Assembly (NCBI GenBank): GCA_034926415.1
Contig: JAYFRC010000017.1
Coordinates: 1-16,723 of the forward strand
Length of the DNA: 16,723 nt
Reading direction: 5' to 3'
Origin: JAYFRC01 sp034926415
GTDB taxonomy: Bacteria; Bacillota; Clostridia; Oscillospirales; Oscillospiraceae
Below, piece by piece: positions 1 through 6,213 of this stretch (the stretch's first letter is position 1; each line of letters starts with the position of its first letter). The translations under genes were made by a program, and so were the position numbers. The notes under the pieces are model-generated. The model saw only the letters and a list, made by a program, of their open reading frames with translations, was not told where the DNA came from and searched no databases.

Positions 1-165
1 GTTCCGCAGGTGGCGCAAGCTCTCGGAATTGGCATCAACAGCGCCTATCGGCTGGTTAATACTCATGCCCTAGGAAGTAAGCATATAGGCAAAAAAATCA
101 TTGTTCCCAAGGCATGCCTTGAGGATTACGTCCTCTCGGCACGTTATACAGTATCTGATCTGTAA
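1..165 (+). CDS. Partial excisionase-like HTH protein (C-terminal 54 residues)
   Basis: The reading frame is open from the first base to a TAA at 163-165, and the start is outside the window. The residues VPQVAQALGI, then SAYRLVN, then GKKIIVPKACLEDYV look like the helix-turn-helix plus wing of small excisionase/MerR-like DNA-binding proteins (Xis of Tn916-like elements and phages), in which a helix ending in a ...R/V... turn is followed by a short beta wing and a closing E-D-Y/F helix. It ends 36 bp before an integrase gene on the same strand, the usual xis-int order. Such proteins bend the attachment site and favour excision over integration. The family call is by pattern and context only; a general HTH regulator of the element is the alternative. 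Confidence 0.6.
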   Translation, partial: VPQVAQALGIGINSAYRLVNTHALGSKHIGKKIIVPKACLEDYVLSARYTVSDL

Positions 166-201
166 CAGCAGGCAAATTAAACTGTCTGAAAGGAGACTAT
201 T

Positions 202-1353
202 ATGACGGGTTGTCTGCAGATTAAAAATGGCAAATATTATATGGTTCTCAGTTCTTATGAAAACGGAAAACGGAAACGCCCATGGATTCCCACAGGTCTG
301 ACGGCAAAGGGCAATAAACGACTGGCGGAGCAGATACTCCGGAAAACGCTTACGGAATACGAAAAGAAGAACGCGCAGCCAAGAAGCAGCATGCTCTTCG
401 CGGAGTATATACGTCAATGGTTGCCAATTATTCGGCGCAAAGTGGACGAGGTAACTTATCAAGGTTATGAGATACTGGCAAACGGCCATATTCTTCCGTA
501 TTTCGATGCCAGCGGTATCAGGCTGCAGGAAGTTACAAAGGATATTCTGCAGGCATATATCGACGAAAAACAGGCTCACGGACGCTTGGATGGCAAGGGC
601 GGCTTGTCTGCAAGAACACTTCATCTGCACAAGAACATTCTGCATCAGGTATTAAACGAAGCGGTAAAGAATGGCTTGTTGCTTTCTAATCCTTGTCAGT
701 TTGTTGTGCTGCCCAAGCAGGAACGCTATCATTCCCATTATTACACGGCTGAACAGCTTCAAAATCTGTTTGATGCCATTAAAAGCGATCCGCTGTATCC
801 GGTGGTGAAGATCACGGCCTTGTACGGCTTGCGACGTAGCGAGTTGCTGGGGCTTAAATGGGATAGCATTGACTTTGACGGAGGCAAGCTGACTATCCAG
901 CACACGGTGTCAGAAGTGACGAAAATAGTGGCAAAGGATAAGACTAAGAATGCAAGCAGTTTCCGTTCTTTTCCGTTGACGGAAGATGCCCGCTGTATAT
1001 TTCAGCAGGCAAAAAGACAGGAAGCAGAGAACCGAAAATTGTTTGGAAAAGCCTATCAGGAAAACAGTTATGTGTTCAAGTGGGATAACGGAAAACTGTA
1101 TTCGCCTAATTTTATTGACCATCATTTTCAAAAGCTATTAGCCAAGTATGGCCTTCCGCATATTCGCTTTCATGAACTCCGTCACAGCTGCGCCAGTCTA
1201 TTGTTAAACGCAGGCTTCACGCTGAAAGATGTTCAGGAATGGATGGGACACGCCGATATCAAAATGACGGCAAACATCTACGGACATCTGGACGTATCAC
1301 GAAAGAAGAATATGGCGCAGCAGCTCTCAGGGAGCCTTTTTGAAATGCGGTAG
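202..1353 (+). CDS. int: Tyrosine recombinase / site-specific integrase
   Basis: This 383-residue protein should cut and rejoin DNA at attachment sites to integrate and excise the element. The N-terminus (about 1-60, with YYMVLSSYENGKRKR) resembles the arm-type DNA-binding domain of Tn916-like integrases. A SAM-like core-binding domain follows (about 63-165), then the catalytic domain (about 180-375). The catalytic set is visible: Arg211 in GLRRSELLGL, a Lys at 247 or 249 in the beta hairpin, His324 and Arg327 in HELRHS, His350 in WMGHAD, and nucleophile Tyr360 in NIYGHL. Length is typical and the gene looks intact. The ATG has an AGGAG 6 bp upstream (191-195). It follows an excisionase-like gene and faces the tRNA-Ala 3' end, which is probably its target. 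Confidence 0.95.
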   Translation: MTGCLQIKNGKYYMVLSSYENGKRKRPWIPTGLTAKGNKRLAEQILRKTLTEYEKKNAQPRSSMLFAEYIRQWLPIIRRKVDEVTYQGYEILANGHILPYFDASGIRLQEVTKDILQAYIDEKQAHGRLDGKGGLSARTLHLHKNILHQVLNEAVKNGLLLSNPCQFVVLPKQERYHSHYYTAEQLQNLFDAIKSDPLYPVVKITALYGLRRSELLGLKWDSIDFDGGKLTIQHTVSEVTKIVAKDKTKNASSFRSFPLTEDARCIFQQAKRQEAENRKLFGKAYQENSYVFKWDNGKLYSPNFIDHHFQKLLAKYGLPHIRFHELRHSCASLLLNAGFTLKDVQEWMGHADIKMTANIYGHLDVSRKKNMAQQLSGSLFEMR

Positions 1354-1400
1354 AAAAACGGGTAGAATTTTGCTCACAGAAAGATGGCGTGACAAAAGAA

Positions 1401-1433
1401 GAAATCCTGTAGTCGTTGAAACTACAGGATTTC
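1401..1433 (-). terminator. Terminator downstream of tRNA-Ala
   Basis: A perfect 13-bp stem (1401-1413 with 1421-1433) has a 7-nt loop. Read on the minus strand it lies 4 nt past the tRNA CCA and is followed by a T-rich run (ttcttctttt), as expected of an intrinsic terminator for the tRNA. On the plus strand there is no T-run, so it is a poor terminator for int. If integration occurred in the tRNA 3' end, this terminator was brought in by the element (inference). Confidence 0.75.
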
Positions 1434-1437
1434 AGGT

Positions 1438-1466
1438 TGGTGGAGATAAGCGGGATCGAACCGCTG
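1438..1466 (-). other. Probable attachment-site core (3' end of tRNA-Ala)
   Basis: The acceptor and T-arm part of the tRNA gene is where integrases of this kind normally recombine, leaving the tRNA whole at one end and a partial copy at the other. The integrase lies on the side of the tRNA 3' end, which fits. The extent given (T arm to CCA) is a guess, because the second copy that would define the core lies outside the window. Confidence 0.4.
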
Positions 1467-1513
1467 ACCTCATGACTGCCAGTCATGCGCTCTCCCAGCT
1501 GAGCTATACCCCC
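1438..1513 (-). tRNA. tRNA-Ala (anticodon GGC)
   Basis: A complete 76-nt cloverleaf on the minus strand. It has an acceptor stem GGGGGTA/TATCTCC with the G3:U70 pair that identifies alanine tRNAs, and a D arm GCTC-AGCTGGGA-GAGC. The anticodon stem is CATGA/TCATG with loop CTGGCAG (anticodon GGC, reading GCC/GCU). The T arm contains GGTTCGATCC, the discriminator is A73, and CCA is encoded. It has its own promoter (-35 at 1591-1596, -10 at 1568-1573) and a terminator just after the CCA. Confidence 0.97.
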
Positions 1514-1526
1514 ATATTGACTTTTA

Positions 1527-1535
1527 TGGTATAAT
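1527..1535 (+). promoter_or_regulatory. Possible extended -10 promoter for mrnC
   Basis: TGGTATAAT matches an extended -10 element (TGnTATAAT) on the plus strand, with no convincing -35 at 16-18 bp spacing. It lies between the tRNA 5' end and the tRNA promoter, 84 bp before mrnC. Transcription from it would run head-on into the tRNA promoter. Confidence 0.4.
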
Positions 1536-1567
1536 CCTTGAATAACACTTCAATCGCGAACGGTGTT

Positions 1568-1596
1568 ATTTTAGCAAAACCGACACAGCTTGTCAA
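1568..1596 (-). promoter_or_regulatory. Promoter of tRNA-Ala
   Basis: On the minus strand, a consensus -35 TTGACA (1591-1596) and -10 TAAAAT (1568-1573) are separated by exactly 17 bp. The start would fall near 1561, leaving about 48 nt of 5' leader to be removed by RNase P. Confidence 0.85.
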
Positions 1597-1618
1597 TATC
1601 TTTTGGGAGAAACTGTTT

Positions 1619-2023
1619 ATGGATAACTACTTTGATGTACATATGGCCGCAGATGATATAAATGCTATAAGCAGCATAGGACTTGCACACATCGGAGACG
1701 CTGTGTACGAGGTGCTCGTGCGCGCGTGGCTCTGCGTTCATGGCAAGGCAACGGGAAAGGGGCTTCACCGCGCGACCGTAGCGCTCGTATGCGCGCCGAC
1801 GCAGGCAAAGTACGCTTCCCGAATAACGGGCGAGCTTACGGATGAGGAGGCGGCGGTGTTCCGCCGCGGACGCAACGCCCACGTGCACAGCGTCCCGCAG
1901 AACGCGAGCCGCGGCGAGTATCAGGAGGCGACAGCGCTGGAGGCGCTTTTCGGATGGCTCTACCTAAACGGACGGCGCGAGCGCATAAACGAGCTTTTCG
2001 TAAAGATGATGACGGAGGACTGA
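1619..2023 (+). CDS. mrnC: Mini-ribonuclease 3 (Mini-III)
   Basis: This 134-residue protein lacks a dsRNA-binding domain and matches the Mini-III family, which trims the ends of 23S rRNA precursors in Gram-positive bacteria. The RNase III-like fold is seen in LAHIGDAVYEVLVRAWL (residues 22-38, catalytic Asp27), the basic FRRGRNAHVH segment (81-90), and ATALEALFGWLYL (104-116, catalytic Glu108). The start is the ATG at 1619, with GGGAG at 1605-1609. An in-frame TTG at 1538 would extend the protein through the tRNA promoter into unconserved sequence and is rejected. The gene ends 4 bp before rqcH, so the two are probably co-transcribed. Confidence 0.92.
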   Translation: MDNYFDVHMAADDINAISSIGLAHIGDAVYEVLVRAWLCVHGKATGKGLHRATVALVCAPTQAKYASRITGELTDEEAAVFRRGRNAHVHSVPQNASRGEYQEATALEALFGWLYLNGRRERINELFVKMMTED

Positions 2024-2027
2024 CCCC

Positions 2028-3776
2028 ATGCCAATGGACGCATTTTGCCTTCGGGCGGTCACAGATGAATTGCAGCCGCTCGCCGGCGCTAGAATAGAGA
2101 AAGTACAGCAGCCCGCGCGCGACAGCGTTGTACTGCTCCTTCCGCGCTCGCAGAGGCTGCTTATAAACGCCGGAGCCAACAGCCCGCGCATTCAGATTAC
2201 GAAAACGCTGCGCGAGAATCCGGCTCAGCCGCCGATGTTCTGCATGCTGCTTAGAAAGCATCTGACCGGAGCGAAGATAATATCGATAGCCCAACCGGGG
2301 AGCGAGCGCATTGTGAGGATAGAGTTCGAGGTGCTTGACGAGATGGGCGAGATAAGCCGACGCGCGCTTGTGCTTGAGGCCATAGGCCGCAGAGCCAATC
2401 TGATATTGCTCGACAGCGGCGAGCGCATAATAGATTGCCTTCGCCGTGTGGACATGGATATGTCGGAGGAGCGCCAGGTAATGCCGGGAATGTTTTACCG
2501 CATGCCGCCTGCGCAGGAGGGAAAGCGCGACCCGCTTTATGTCAGAGCGGAGGAATTTGACGAGCTGCTTGTCTCCGCAGACGGGGAAAAGACGGCGGAG
2601 AAATTCCTGCTAGACTCTTTTCTCGGCCTTTCACCGCTGCTCTGCCGGGAAATATCGTACCGCGCGTGCGGGAGCACGGATGCGCGGCTGTTCGAGCTCG
2701 GGGAAAAGGGAGAGGCGGCGCTTTCAGCGACGTTCTTTTCCTTCGTAAAGGCTGCGGAAAACAGAGAATTTAAGCCGACGATGCTCGTGAAGTCAGGCAA
2801 GCCATATGACTTTACAATTACCGACATAGAGCAATACCAGGGCGTGATGGAGCGCGTATATTTCGACAGTGTGTCGGATATGCTGGATGCGTTCTTCGAG
2901 CGTCGCGAGAAGGCGGAAAGGATGCGCGCGCTCGGCCAGGAGCTTTCAAGGACCGCATCCGGAACGCGCGACAGACTGCGCCGGAAGCTGGCGCTTCAGG
3001 AAAAAGAATACGCCGCGACGCAGGAGCGCGGAAAGCTCCGCCGCTGCGGCGACGTCATAACCGCAAATCTGTACCATATGGAAAAGGGCGAGTCTGTTCT
3101 CGAGGCCGAGGATTATTTTGAGGAGGGAAGCCCAAAAATAAAAATACGGCTCGACCCGCTGCTGACGCCGCAGCAGAACGCCGCGCGATATTATAAAAAT
3201 TATAACAAGGCGAAAACGGCGGAAAAAATGCTGGCGGAGCAGATGGAAAAGGGGAGAGCCGAGCTCGATTACCTTGAGAGCATAGCAGAGGAGCTGTCCG
3301 AGGCCGAAAGCGAGCAGGACCTCCGCGACATACGCGCGGAGATGCAGGAAGCAGGATATCTTCGCGCCCGGGATAAAAAGCAGATGCGCCGGGCCGCCTC
3401 TGGGCCGCGCGAGTTCGTTTCGAGCTCCGGGCTCCGCATAAGCGTCGGACGCAACAACGCACAGAACGACAAGCTGACGCTCAAAGAATCTTCAAAGAAC
3501 GATATCTGGCTCCACACGCAGAAGATACACGGCTCGCACGTCATACTCCGCACCGAGGGCGCCGATCCCGACGAAAAGAGCCTAACCGAGGCCGCGCTGC
3601 TGGCGGCGTATTATTCCAAGGCGCGGGATGGGCAGAACGTGCCGGTCGATTACACGCAGGTGCGGAACGTGAAAAAGCCGTCGGGCGCGAAGCCGGGCAT
3701 GGTCATTTACGAGACGTACAAAACTGCCTATGTCACCCCAGACGAGCAAATTGTGAAGAAGCTTGCGCGGAGGTAA
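2028..3776 (+). CDS. rqcH: RqcH-type NFACT protein, ribosome quality control
   Basis: This 582-residue homologue of bacterial RqcH (YloA, the relative of eukaryotic NEMF/Rqc2) should bind the free 50S subunit carrying a stalled peptidyl-tRNA and recruit tRNA-Ala to add alanine tails. The NFACT-N domain spans about 1-230, with MLLRKHLTGAKI at 73-84 and GRRANLILLD at 120-129. A basic and acidic coiled-coil arm covers about 285-440, with a helix-hairpin-helix-like part within it. The NFACT-R domain is at about 455-570, with DIWLHTQKIHGSHVIL at 492-507. The start at 2028 has GGAGG 10 nt upstream; the ATG at 2034 is too far from it. Near residues 93-94 the protein reads Ser-Glu-Arg where the family usually has Asp-Arg (see findings). 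Confidence 0.93.
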   Translation: MPMDAFCLRAVTDELQPLAGARIEKVQQPARDSVVLLLPRSQRLLINAGANSPRIQITKTLRENPAQPPMFCMLLRKHLTGAKIISIAQPGSERIVRIEFEVLDEMGEISRRALVLEAIGRRANLILLDSGERIIDCLRRVDMDMSEERQVMPGMFYRMPPAQEGKRDPLYVRAEEFDELLVSADGEKTAEKFLLDSFLGLSPLLCREISYRACGSTDARLFELGEKGEAALSATFFSFVKAAENREFKPTMLVKSGKPYDFTITDIEQYQGVMERVYFDSVSDMLDAFFERREKAERMRALGQELSRTASGTRDRLRRKLALQEKEYAATQERGKLRRCGDVITANLYHMEKGESVLEAEDYFEEGSPKIKIRLDPLLTPQQNAARYYKNYNKAKTAEKMLAEQMEKGRAELDYLESIAEELSEAESEQDLRDIRAEMQEAGYLRARDKKQMRRAASGPREFVSSSGLRISVGRNNAQNDKLTLKESSKNDIWLHTQKIHGSHVILRTEGADPDEKSLTEAALLAAYYSKARDGQNVPVDYTQVRNVKKPSGAKPGMVIYETYKTAYVTPDEQIVKKLARR

Positions 3777-3791
3777 GAAATCGCTATGATA

Positions 3792-3818
3792 AAAGCCGGA
3801 AGCTTGGCTTCCGGCTTT
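3792..3818. terminator. Bidirectional terminator between rqcH and ruvX
   Basis: A perfect 11-bp stem (3792-3802 with 3808-3818) with a 5-nt loop sits between convergent genes. T-tracts are short on both strands (TTTT on the minus side, TTT then a T-rich stretch on the plus side), so it probably serves both transcripts. Confidence 0.8.
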
Positions 3819-3825
3819 GCGGTTC

Positions 3826-4245
3826 TTATTTTCTAATGTGCTTTTTTGTCAGGTACCCTTCGAGAATGAGCGATGCGGCGACGGCGTCGACGCACTTTTT
3901 GCGTTTTTTCGCGTTTTTGCCCTGCTCATATAATATATGGTGCGCGTCGATGGTCGTGCGGCGCTCGTCCCAGAGCGCGACGGGAAGGCCGGTCGCTCCA
4001 CGCAGCAGCTCAGCGAAGGCGCGGCTTTTTTCGGCTCTAGGCCCCTCGGTGCCGTCCATGTTTTTCGGGCAGCCGAGGACGAGCTCCTCGACGTTATATT
4101 CCTTTATTATCGGCAAAAGCCCGGCTATGACCTTATCCGTCGTGTAGGCGTCGACGGTGGCCGTGTAGCCCGCGAGCAGACCGGTCACGTCCGAGACCGC
4201 TACGCCTGTGTGAGCGTCGCCGTAATCTATGGCCATTATGCGCAT
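3826..4245 (-). CDS. ruvX: RuvX/YqgF family RNase H-fold nuclease
   Basis: A 139-residue protein of the YqgF family. Members are annotated as putative Holliday-junction resolvases, and in E. coli YqgF acts in 5' processing of 16S pre-rRNA. The RNase H-like core is clear: MRIMAIDYGDAHTGVAVSD at the N-terminus (Asp7), VLGCPKNMDGTEG at 56-68, WDERRTT at 92-98 (Glu94) and VDAVAASLILEGYL at 119-132 (Asp120). Length is normal. It is convergent with rqcH and divergent from the rpmG operon. It has its own promoter, and GAGG in the leader serves as ribosome binding site. Family certain; biochemical role in this organism not provable from sequence. Confidence 0.92.
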   Translation of the reverse strand: MRIMAIDYGDAHTGVAVSDVTGLLAGYTATVDAYTTDKVIAGLLPIIKEYNVEELVLGCPKNMDGTEGPRAEKSRAFAELLRGATGLPVALWDERRTTIDAHHILYEQGKNAKKRKKCVDAVAASLILEGYLTKKHIRK

Positions 4246-4268
4246 AAAATCGCCTCGCTTTCCTAAAT

Positions 4269-4297
4269 ACTATACATTATTCGGCGGCTAAGGGCAA
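4269..4297 (-). promoter_or_regulatory. Promoter of ruvX
   Basis: On the minus strand, -35 TTGCCC (4292-4297) and -10 TATAGT (4269-4274) are separated by 17 bp. It lies 24 bp upstream of the ruvX start. Confidence 0.65.
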
Positions 4298-4336
4298 GGT
4301 TATAAGCAAAAAAGCATATTTTTACCGAAAAATATG

Positions 4337-4365
4337 TTGACCGGACGTGATTCGTGTGATAAAGT
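4337..4365 (+). promoter_or_regulatory. Promoter of the rpmG-secE-nusG-rplKA operon
   Basis: -35 TTGACC (4337-4342), 17-bp spacer, -10 TAAAGT (4360-4365). It is back to back with the ruvX promoter. No other convincing promoter is visible before rplA, so it may drive rpmG through rplA. Confidence 0.7.
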
Positions 4366-4372
4366 ATTTCTT

Positions 4373-4483
4373 ACCTATGAACAAGTAGGTTTTCTTTTTG
4401 CGCACATTTTCATTGTGCGCGGGATGGAAAATCTGCGGTTAGGGAGGCAGCGGCCTGCCGCATGGCATAGCCCGCGGACGGGC
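4373..4483 (+). promoter_or_regulatory. Structured 5' leader of rpmG, class unknown
   Basis: About 135 nt lie between the promoter and rpmG, with several local hairpins. ACCTA/TAGGT (4373-4377, 4386-4390) is followed by a T-rich run TTTTCTTTTT. A perfect 7-bp hairpin GCGCACA/TGTGCGC is at 4400-4420. GGCAG/CTGCC is at 4446-4459 and GCCCG/CGGGC at 4470-4483. The first looks like a weak attenuator. I do not recognise a known leader class. Confidence 0.4.
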
Positions 4484-4508
4484 CAATAATAAGGAGGTGC
4501 CGTTATAA

Positions 4509-4658
4509 ATGCGCGTTAAAATCACATTGAGATGCAACGAATGCAAGCAGAGAAACTACAATACTTTCAAAAACAAGAAGAATACTCCGGATAAGCTTGA
4601 GCTTAATAAGTATTGCCCGTTCTGCAGAAAGCACACGCTCCACAGCGAGACCAAGTAA
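4509..4658 (+). CDS. rpmG: Ribosomal protein bL33, zinc-binding form
   Basis: A 49-residue protein of the large ribosomal subunit. It has MRVKITLRCNECKQRNY at the N-terminus and YCPFCRKHT near the C-terminus. The two CxxC pairs (Cys9/Cys12 and Cys36/Cys39) form the zinc ribbon of the C+ type of L33; many bacteria also carry a Cys-free paralogue used under zinc shortage. The ATG follows a strong AAGGAGGTG by about 9 nt. It is the first gene of the secE-nusG operon, a common order in Firmicutes. It is short and easily missed by length filters. Confidence 0.96.
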   Translation: MRVKITLRCNECKQRNYNTFKNKKNTPDKLELNKYCPFCRKHTLHSETK

Positions 4659-4694
4659 TTTGGAGGAACTATACAGAAAGGGTGTGTAAGTTTA

Positions 4695-5027
4695 ATGTCT
4701 GAACAGGAGAAAAAAATCTCCGAGTCAGCTGAGGCTGCGGAAGCTATGGAACCCGCCGCGACCGAGGAAAAGAAAGAGGGCAAAAAGACCGCATCTTCTT
4801 CTCCAAAGAAAGCTGCAAAGAAGGAAAAGGAAAAGAAAAAGGGCCTCGGGCAGTGGTTCAAGGAAATCAGGGGCGAGATGAAGAAGATAGTGTGGCCCAC
4901 AAGGGAACACACCATCAAGAACACCGTCACCGTTATAGCCATGTCACTGATCGTCGGCGTATTCATCTGGATATTCGACGGAGTGGCGGTCACTGCAATC
5001 AAGACGCTCATCTCCACGTTTAACTAA
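4695..5027 (+). CDS. secE: Preprotein translocase subunit SecE
   Basis: A 110-residue protein that clamps SecY in the Sec protein-export channel of the cytoplasmic membrane. It is the single-span Gram-positive form. A long Lys/Glu/Ala-rich cytoplasmic extension (1-50) is followed by the amphipathic helix with the family signature EMKKIVWPTREHT (61-73), then one membrane segment (about 76-96). The extension is longer than in Bacillus SecE (about 60 residues in total) and low in complexity. The ribosome site is weak (AAAGGGTG). It lies 36 bp after rpmG and 13 bp before nusG, in the conserved rpmG-secE-nusG order. Confidence 0.95.
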   Translation: MSEQEKKISESAEAAEAMEPAATEEKKEGKKTASSSPKKAAKKEKEKKKGLGQWFKEIRGEMKKIVWPTREHTIKNTVTVIAMSLIVGVFIWIFDGVAVTAIKTLISTFN

Positions 5028-5040
5028 GGGGAGAATGGGA

Positions 5041-5571
5041 ATGTCTGACGCTGCCAAATGGTATGTCGCGCATACCTATTCCGGCTATGAAAATGCCGTA
5101 AAGACCACAATAGAGAAGTTCGTGACCAATCGCCATCTTGAGGACATGATACTCAAGATAGAGATACCACTCGAGACCGTGACGGAGATAACCGACAAGG
5201 GCGAAAAGACTTTCGAACGCAAGATTTTCCCCGGCTACGTCCTCGTAAAAATGGTCATGACGGACGATACCTGGCATCTGATACGCAACATCAGAGGCGT
5301 AACGGGTTTCGTCGGAGCCGAGAACAACAAGCCCATCCCCCTTACGGAGGAGGAGATAGCGTCTCTCGGAATCGAAAAGCACGAAATCGTCGTGAAGTAC
5401 AAAGTCGGAGACACCGTCAAGATAACCGACGGCGCGATGGAGTCGCTGACCGGCGTCGTGGATGATCTGGACATATCGAAAGATCGTGTCTGCGTCCGCG
5501 TGTCGATGTTCGGAAGGGAAATGCCCGTCGAGCTCGAGCTCGATCAGGTGGAGCCCGTCGCGGAACGGTAA
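5041..5571 (+). CDS. nusG: Transcription elongation factor NusG
   Basis: This 176-residue protein binds the RNA polymerase clamp and modulates pausing and transcription-translation coupling. The NGN domain opens with KWYVAHTYSGYENAVK and contains FPGYVLVKMVM and the segment IRGVTGFVG. The KOW domain is near the C-terminus, with KVGDTVKITDGAMESLTGVV. The start chosen is the ATG at 5041, because AAGGGGAG (5026-5033) is 7 nt upstream. The ATG at 5035 would leave only 1 nt of spacing. The gene follows secE by 13 bp. Confidence 0.96.
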   Translation: MSDAAKWYVAHTYSGYENAVKTTIEKFVTNRHLEDMILKIEIPLETVTEITDKGEKTFERKIFPGYVLVKMVMTDDTWHLIRNIRGVTGFVGAENNKPIPLTEEEIASLGIEKHEIVVKYKVGDTVKITDGAMESLTGVVDDLDISKDRVCVRVSMFGREMPVELELDQVEPVAER

Positions 5572-5581
5572 TACAGTTGCC

Positions 5582-5624
5582 AAACACGAAAGTGTTTTGC
5601 ATACAGGCCGGACGGTCGTCCGGC
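5582..5624 (+). promoter_or_regulatory. Two hairpins at the start of the rplK leader
   Basis: AAACAC-GAAA-GTGTTT (5582-5597) has a GNRA tetraloop, and GCCGGAC-GGTC-GTCCGGC (5607-5624) is perfect. Neither is followed by a T-run, so they are not evident terminators. They may be processing sites or part of the L1 leader fold. Confidence 0.45.
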
Positions 5625-5628
5625 GCAA

Positions 5629-5686
5629 GTGGGAGGGGCTTTTATGTCCCGCCAGAAGCGCGCTGTCATAGGACAGGCGTCACCAC
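5629..5686 (+). promoter_or_regulatory. Putative L1-binding leader upstream of rplK
   Basis: GTGGGAGG (5629-5636) on the 5' side and CACCAC (5681-5686) on the 3' side can form the GTGG/CCAC helix with the GAG side loop seen in the L1 site of 23S rRNA. Two enclosed hairpins fill the middle, including CTGTC-ATAG-GACAG (5664-5677). Autoregulation of the L11-L1 operon by L1 through such a mimic is known in E. coli and archaea. The 3' side is less rRNA-like than in the second site upstream of rplA. Confidence 0.6.
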
Positions 5687-5713
5687 ATTTTTGTTCTAAG
5701 GAGGTGCTACATT

Positions 5714-6139
5714 GTGGCACAGAAAGTAACAGGTTATGTAAAGCTGCAGATCCCCGCAGGAAAAGCGACTCCCGCTCCTCCTGTCGGCCCGGCTCTCGGA
5801 CAGCACGGTGTAAACATTGCGCAGTTCACCAAGGAGTTCAATGAGCGTACAAAGAACGAGATGGGTATGATAATCCCCGTCGTTATCACGGTTTACGCCG
5901 ACCGCTCCTTTACCTTTATCACCAAGACTCCTCCGGCGGCCGTTCTTATCAAGAAGGCCTGCAACATCGAGTCCGCGTCCGGCGAACCCAACAAGAAAAA
6001 GGTCGCCGTACTCAGCAAGGCCGACCTCCAGAAGATAGCCGAGACCAAGATGCCCGACCTTAACGCCGCAAGCCTTGAAGCAGCCATGAGCATGGTCGCG
6101 GGCACGGCTCGCAGCATGGGCGTCACCGTAGAAGAATAA
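5714..6139 (+). CDS. rplK: Ribosomal protein uL11
   Basis: This 141-residue protein is part of the GTPase-associated stalk base, where it binds 23S rRNA helices 43-44 beside L10. Family hallmarks are KLQIPAGKATPAPPVGPALGQHGVNI (about 10-35) and FTFITKTPPAAVLI, then a C-terminal RNA-binding domain ending in ARSMGVTV. The start is GTG at 5714, with an ideal AAGGAGGTG 7 nt upstream and MAQKV at the expected N-terminus. It lies 142 bp after nusG; that gap is filled by a leader with a probable L1 site. Confidence 0.97.
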   Translation: MAQKVTGYVKLQIPAGKATPAPPVGPALGQHGVNIAQFTKEFNERTKNEMGMIIPVVITVYADRSFTFITKTPPAAVLIKKACNIESASGEPNKKKVAVLSKADLQKIAETKMPDLNAASLEAAMSMVAGTARSMGVTVEE

Positions 6140-6144
6140 CGACA

Positions 6145-6163
6145 GGAACGGGGCGTCCGTTCC
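6145..6163 (+). promoter_or_regulatory. Hairpin between rplK and rplA
   Basis: A perfect 7-bp stem GGAACGG/CCGTTCC with a 5-nt loop lies just before the second L1-type site. No T-run follows, so it is not an obvious terminator. It resembles the hairpins upstream of the first L1 site, and both leaders carry ATACAG nearby. Confidence 0.45.
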
Positions 6164-6168
6164 ATACA

Positions 6169-6196
6169 GTGGGAGGATTATTCCGAAATTAACCAC
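6169..6196 (+). promoter_or_regulatory. Second putative L1-binding site, upstream of rplA
   Basis: GTGGGAGG (6169-6176), a short loop, CC (6183-6184), then GAAATTAACCAC (6185-6196). GTGG pairs with CCAC, and GG pairs with CC. The unpaired GAG and the A-rich strand copy the asymmetric loop of the 23S rRNA L1 site, where E. coli has GGUGGGAGG and UGAAAUACCACC. It ends 17 nt before the TTG start of rplA and 4 nt before its ribosome site, well placed for translational repression. Confidence 0.65.
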
Positions 6197-6213
6197 TATG
6201 AGGAGGATTTACA

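Larger units (their letters stand above)
1..1440 (+). mobile_element. Right-hand end of a tRNA-targeting integrative element
   Basis: An excisionase-like gene and a tyrosine integrase lie directly against the 3' end of a tRNA-Ala gene, with the integrase stop 84 bp from the tRNA CCA. This is the layout of prophages, ICEs and genomic islands whose integrase recombines at the 3' end of a tRNA gene. The stretch also differs from the rest of the window: the integrase is richer in A/T and uses tta, att and aaa codons freely, whereas host genes from 1619 on prefer cgc, ctc and ata. The left end, cargo and second att copy are outside the window, so element type (phage, ICE or remnant) cannot be decided. 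Confidence 0.65.

Noticed and set aside
70..645. 191-residue reading frame on the minus strand
   Set aside because: Antisense to the well-supported integrase, with no ribosome site and no recognisable family.
1538..1618. TTG-started extension of mrnC
   Set aside because: It runs over the tRNA promoter, lacks a ribosome site and adds residues not typical of Mini-III; ATG at 1619 has GGGAG upstream.
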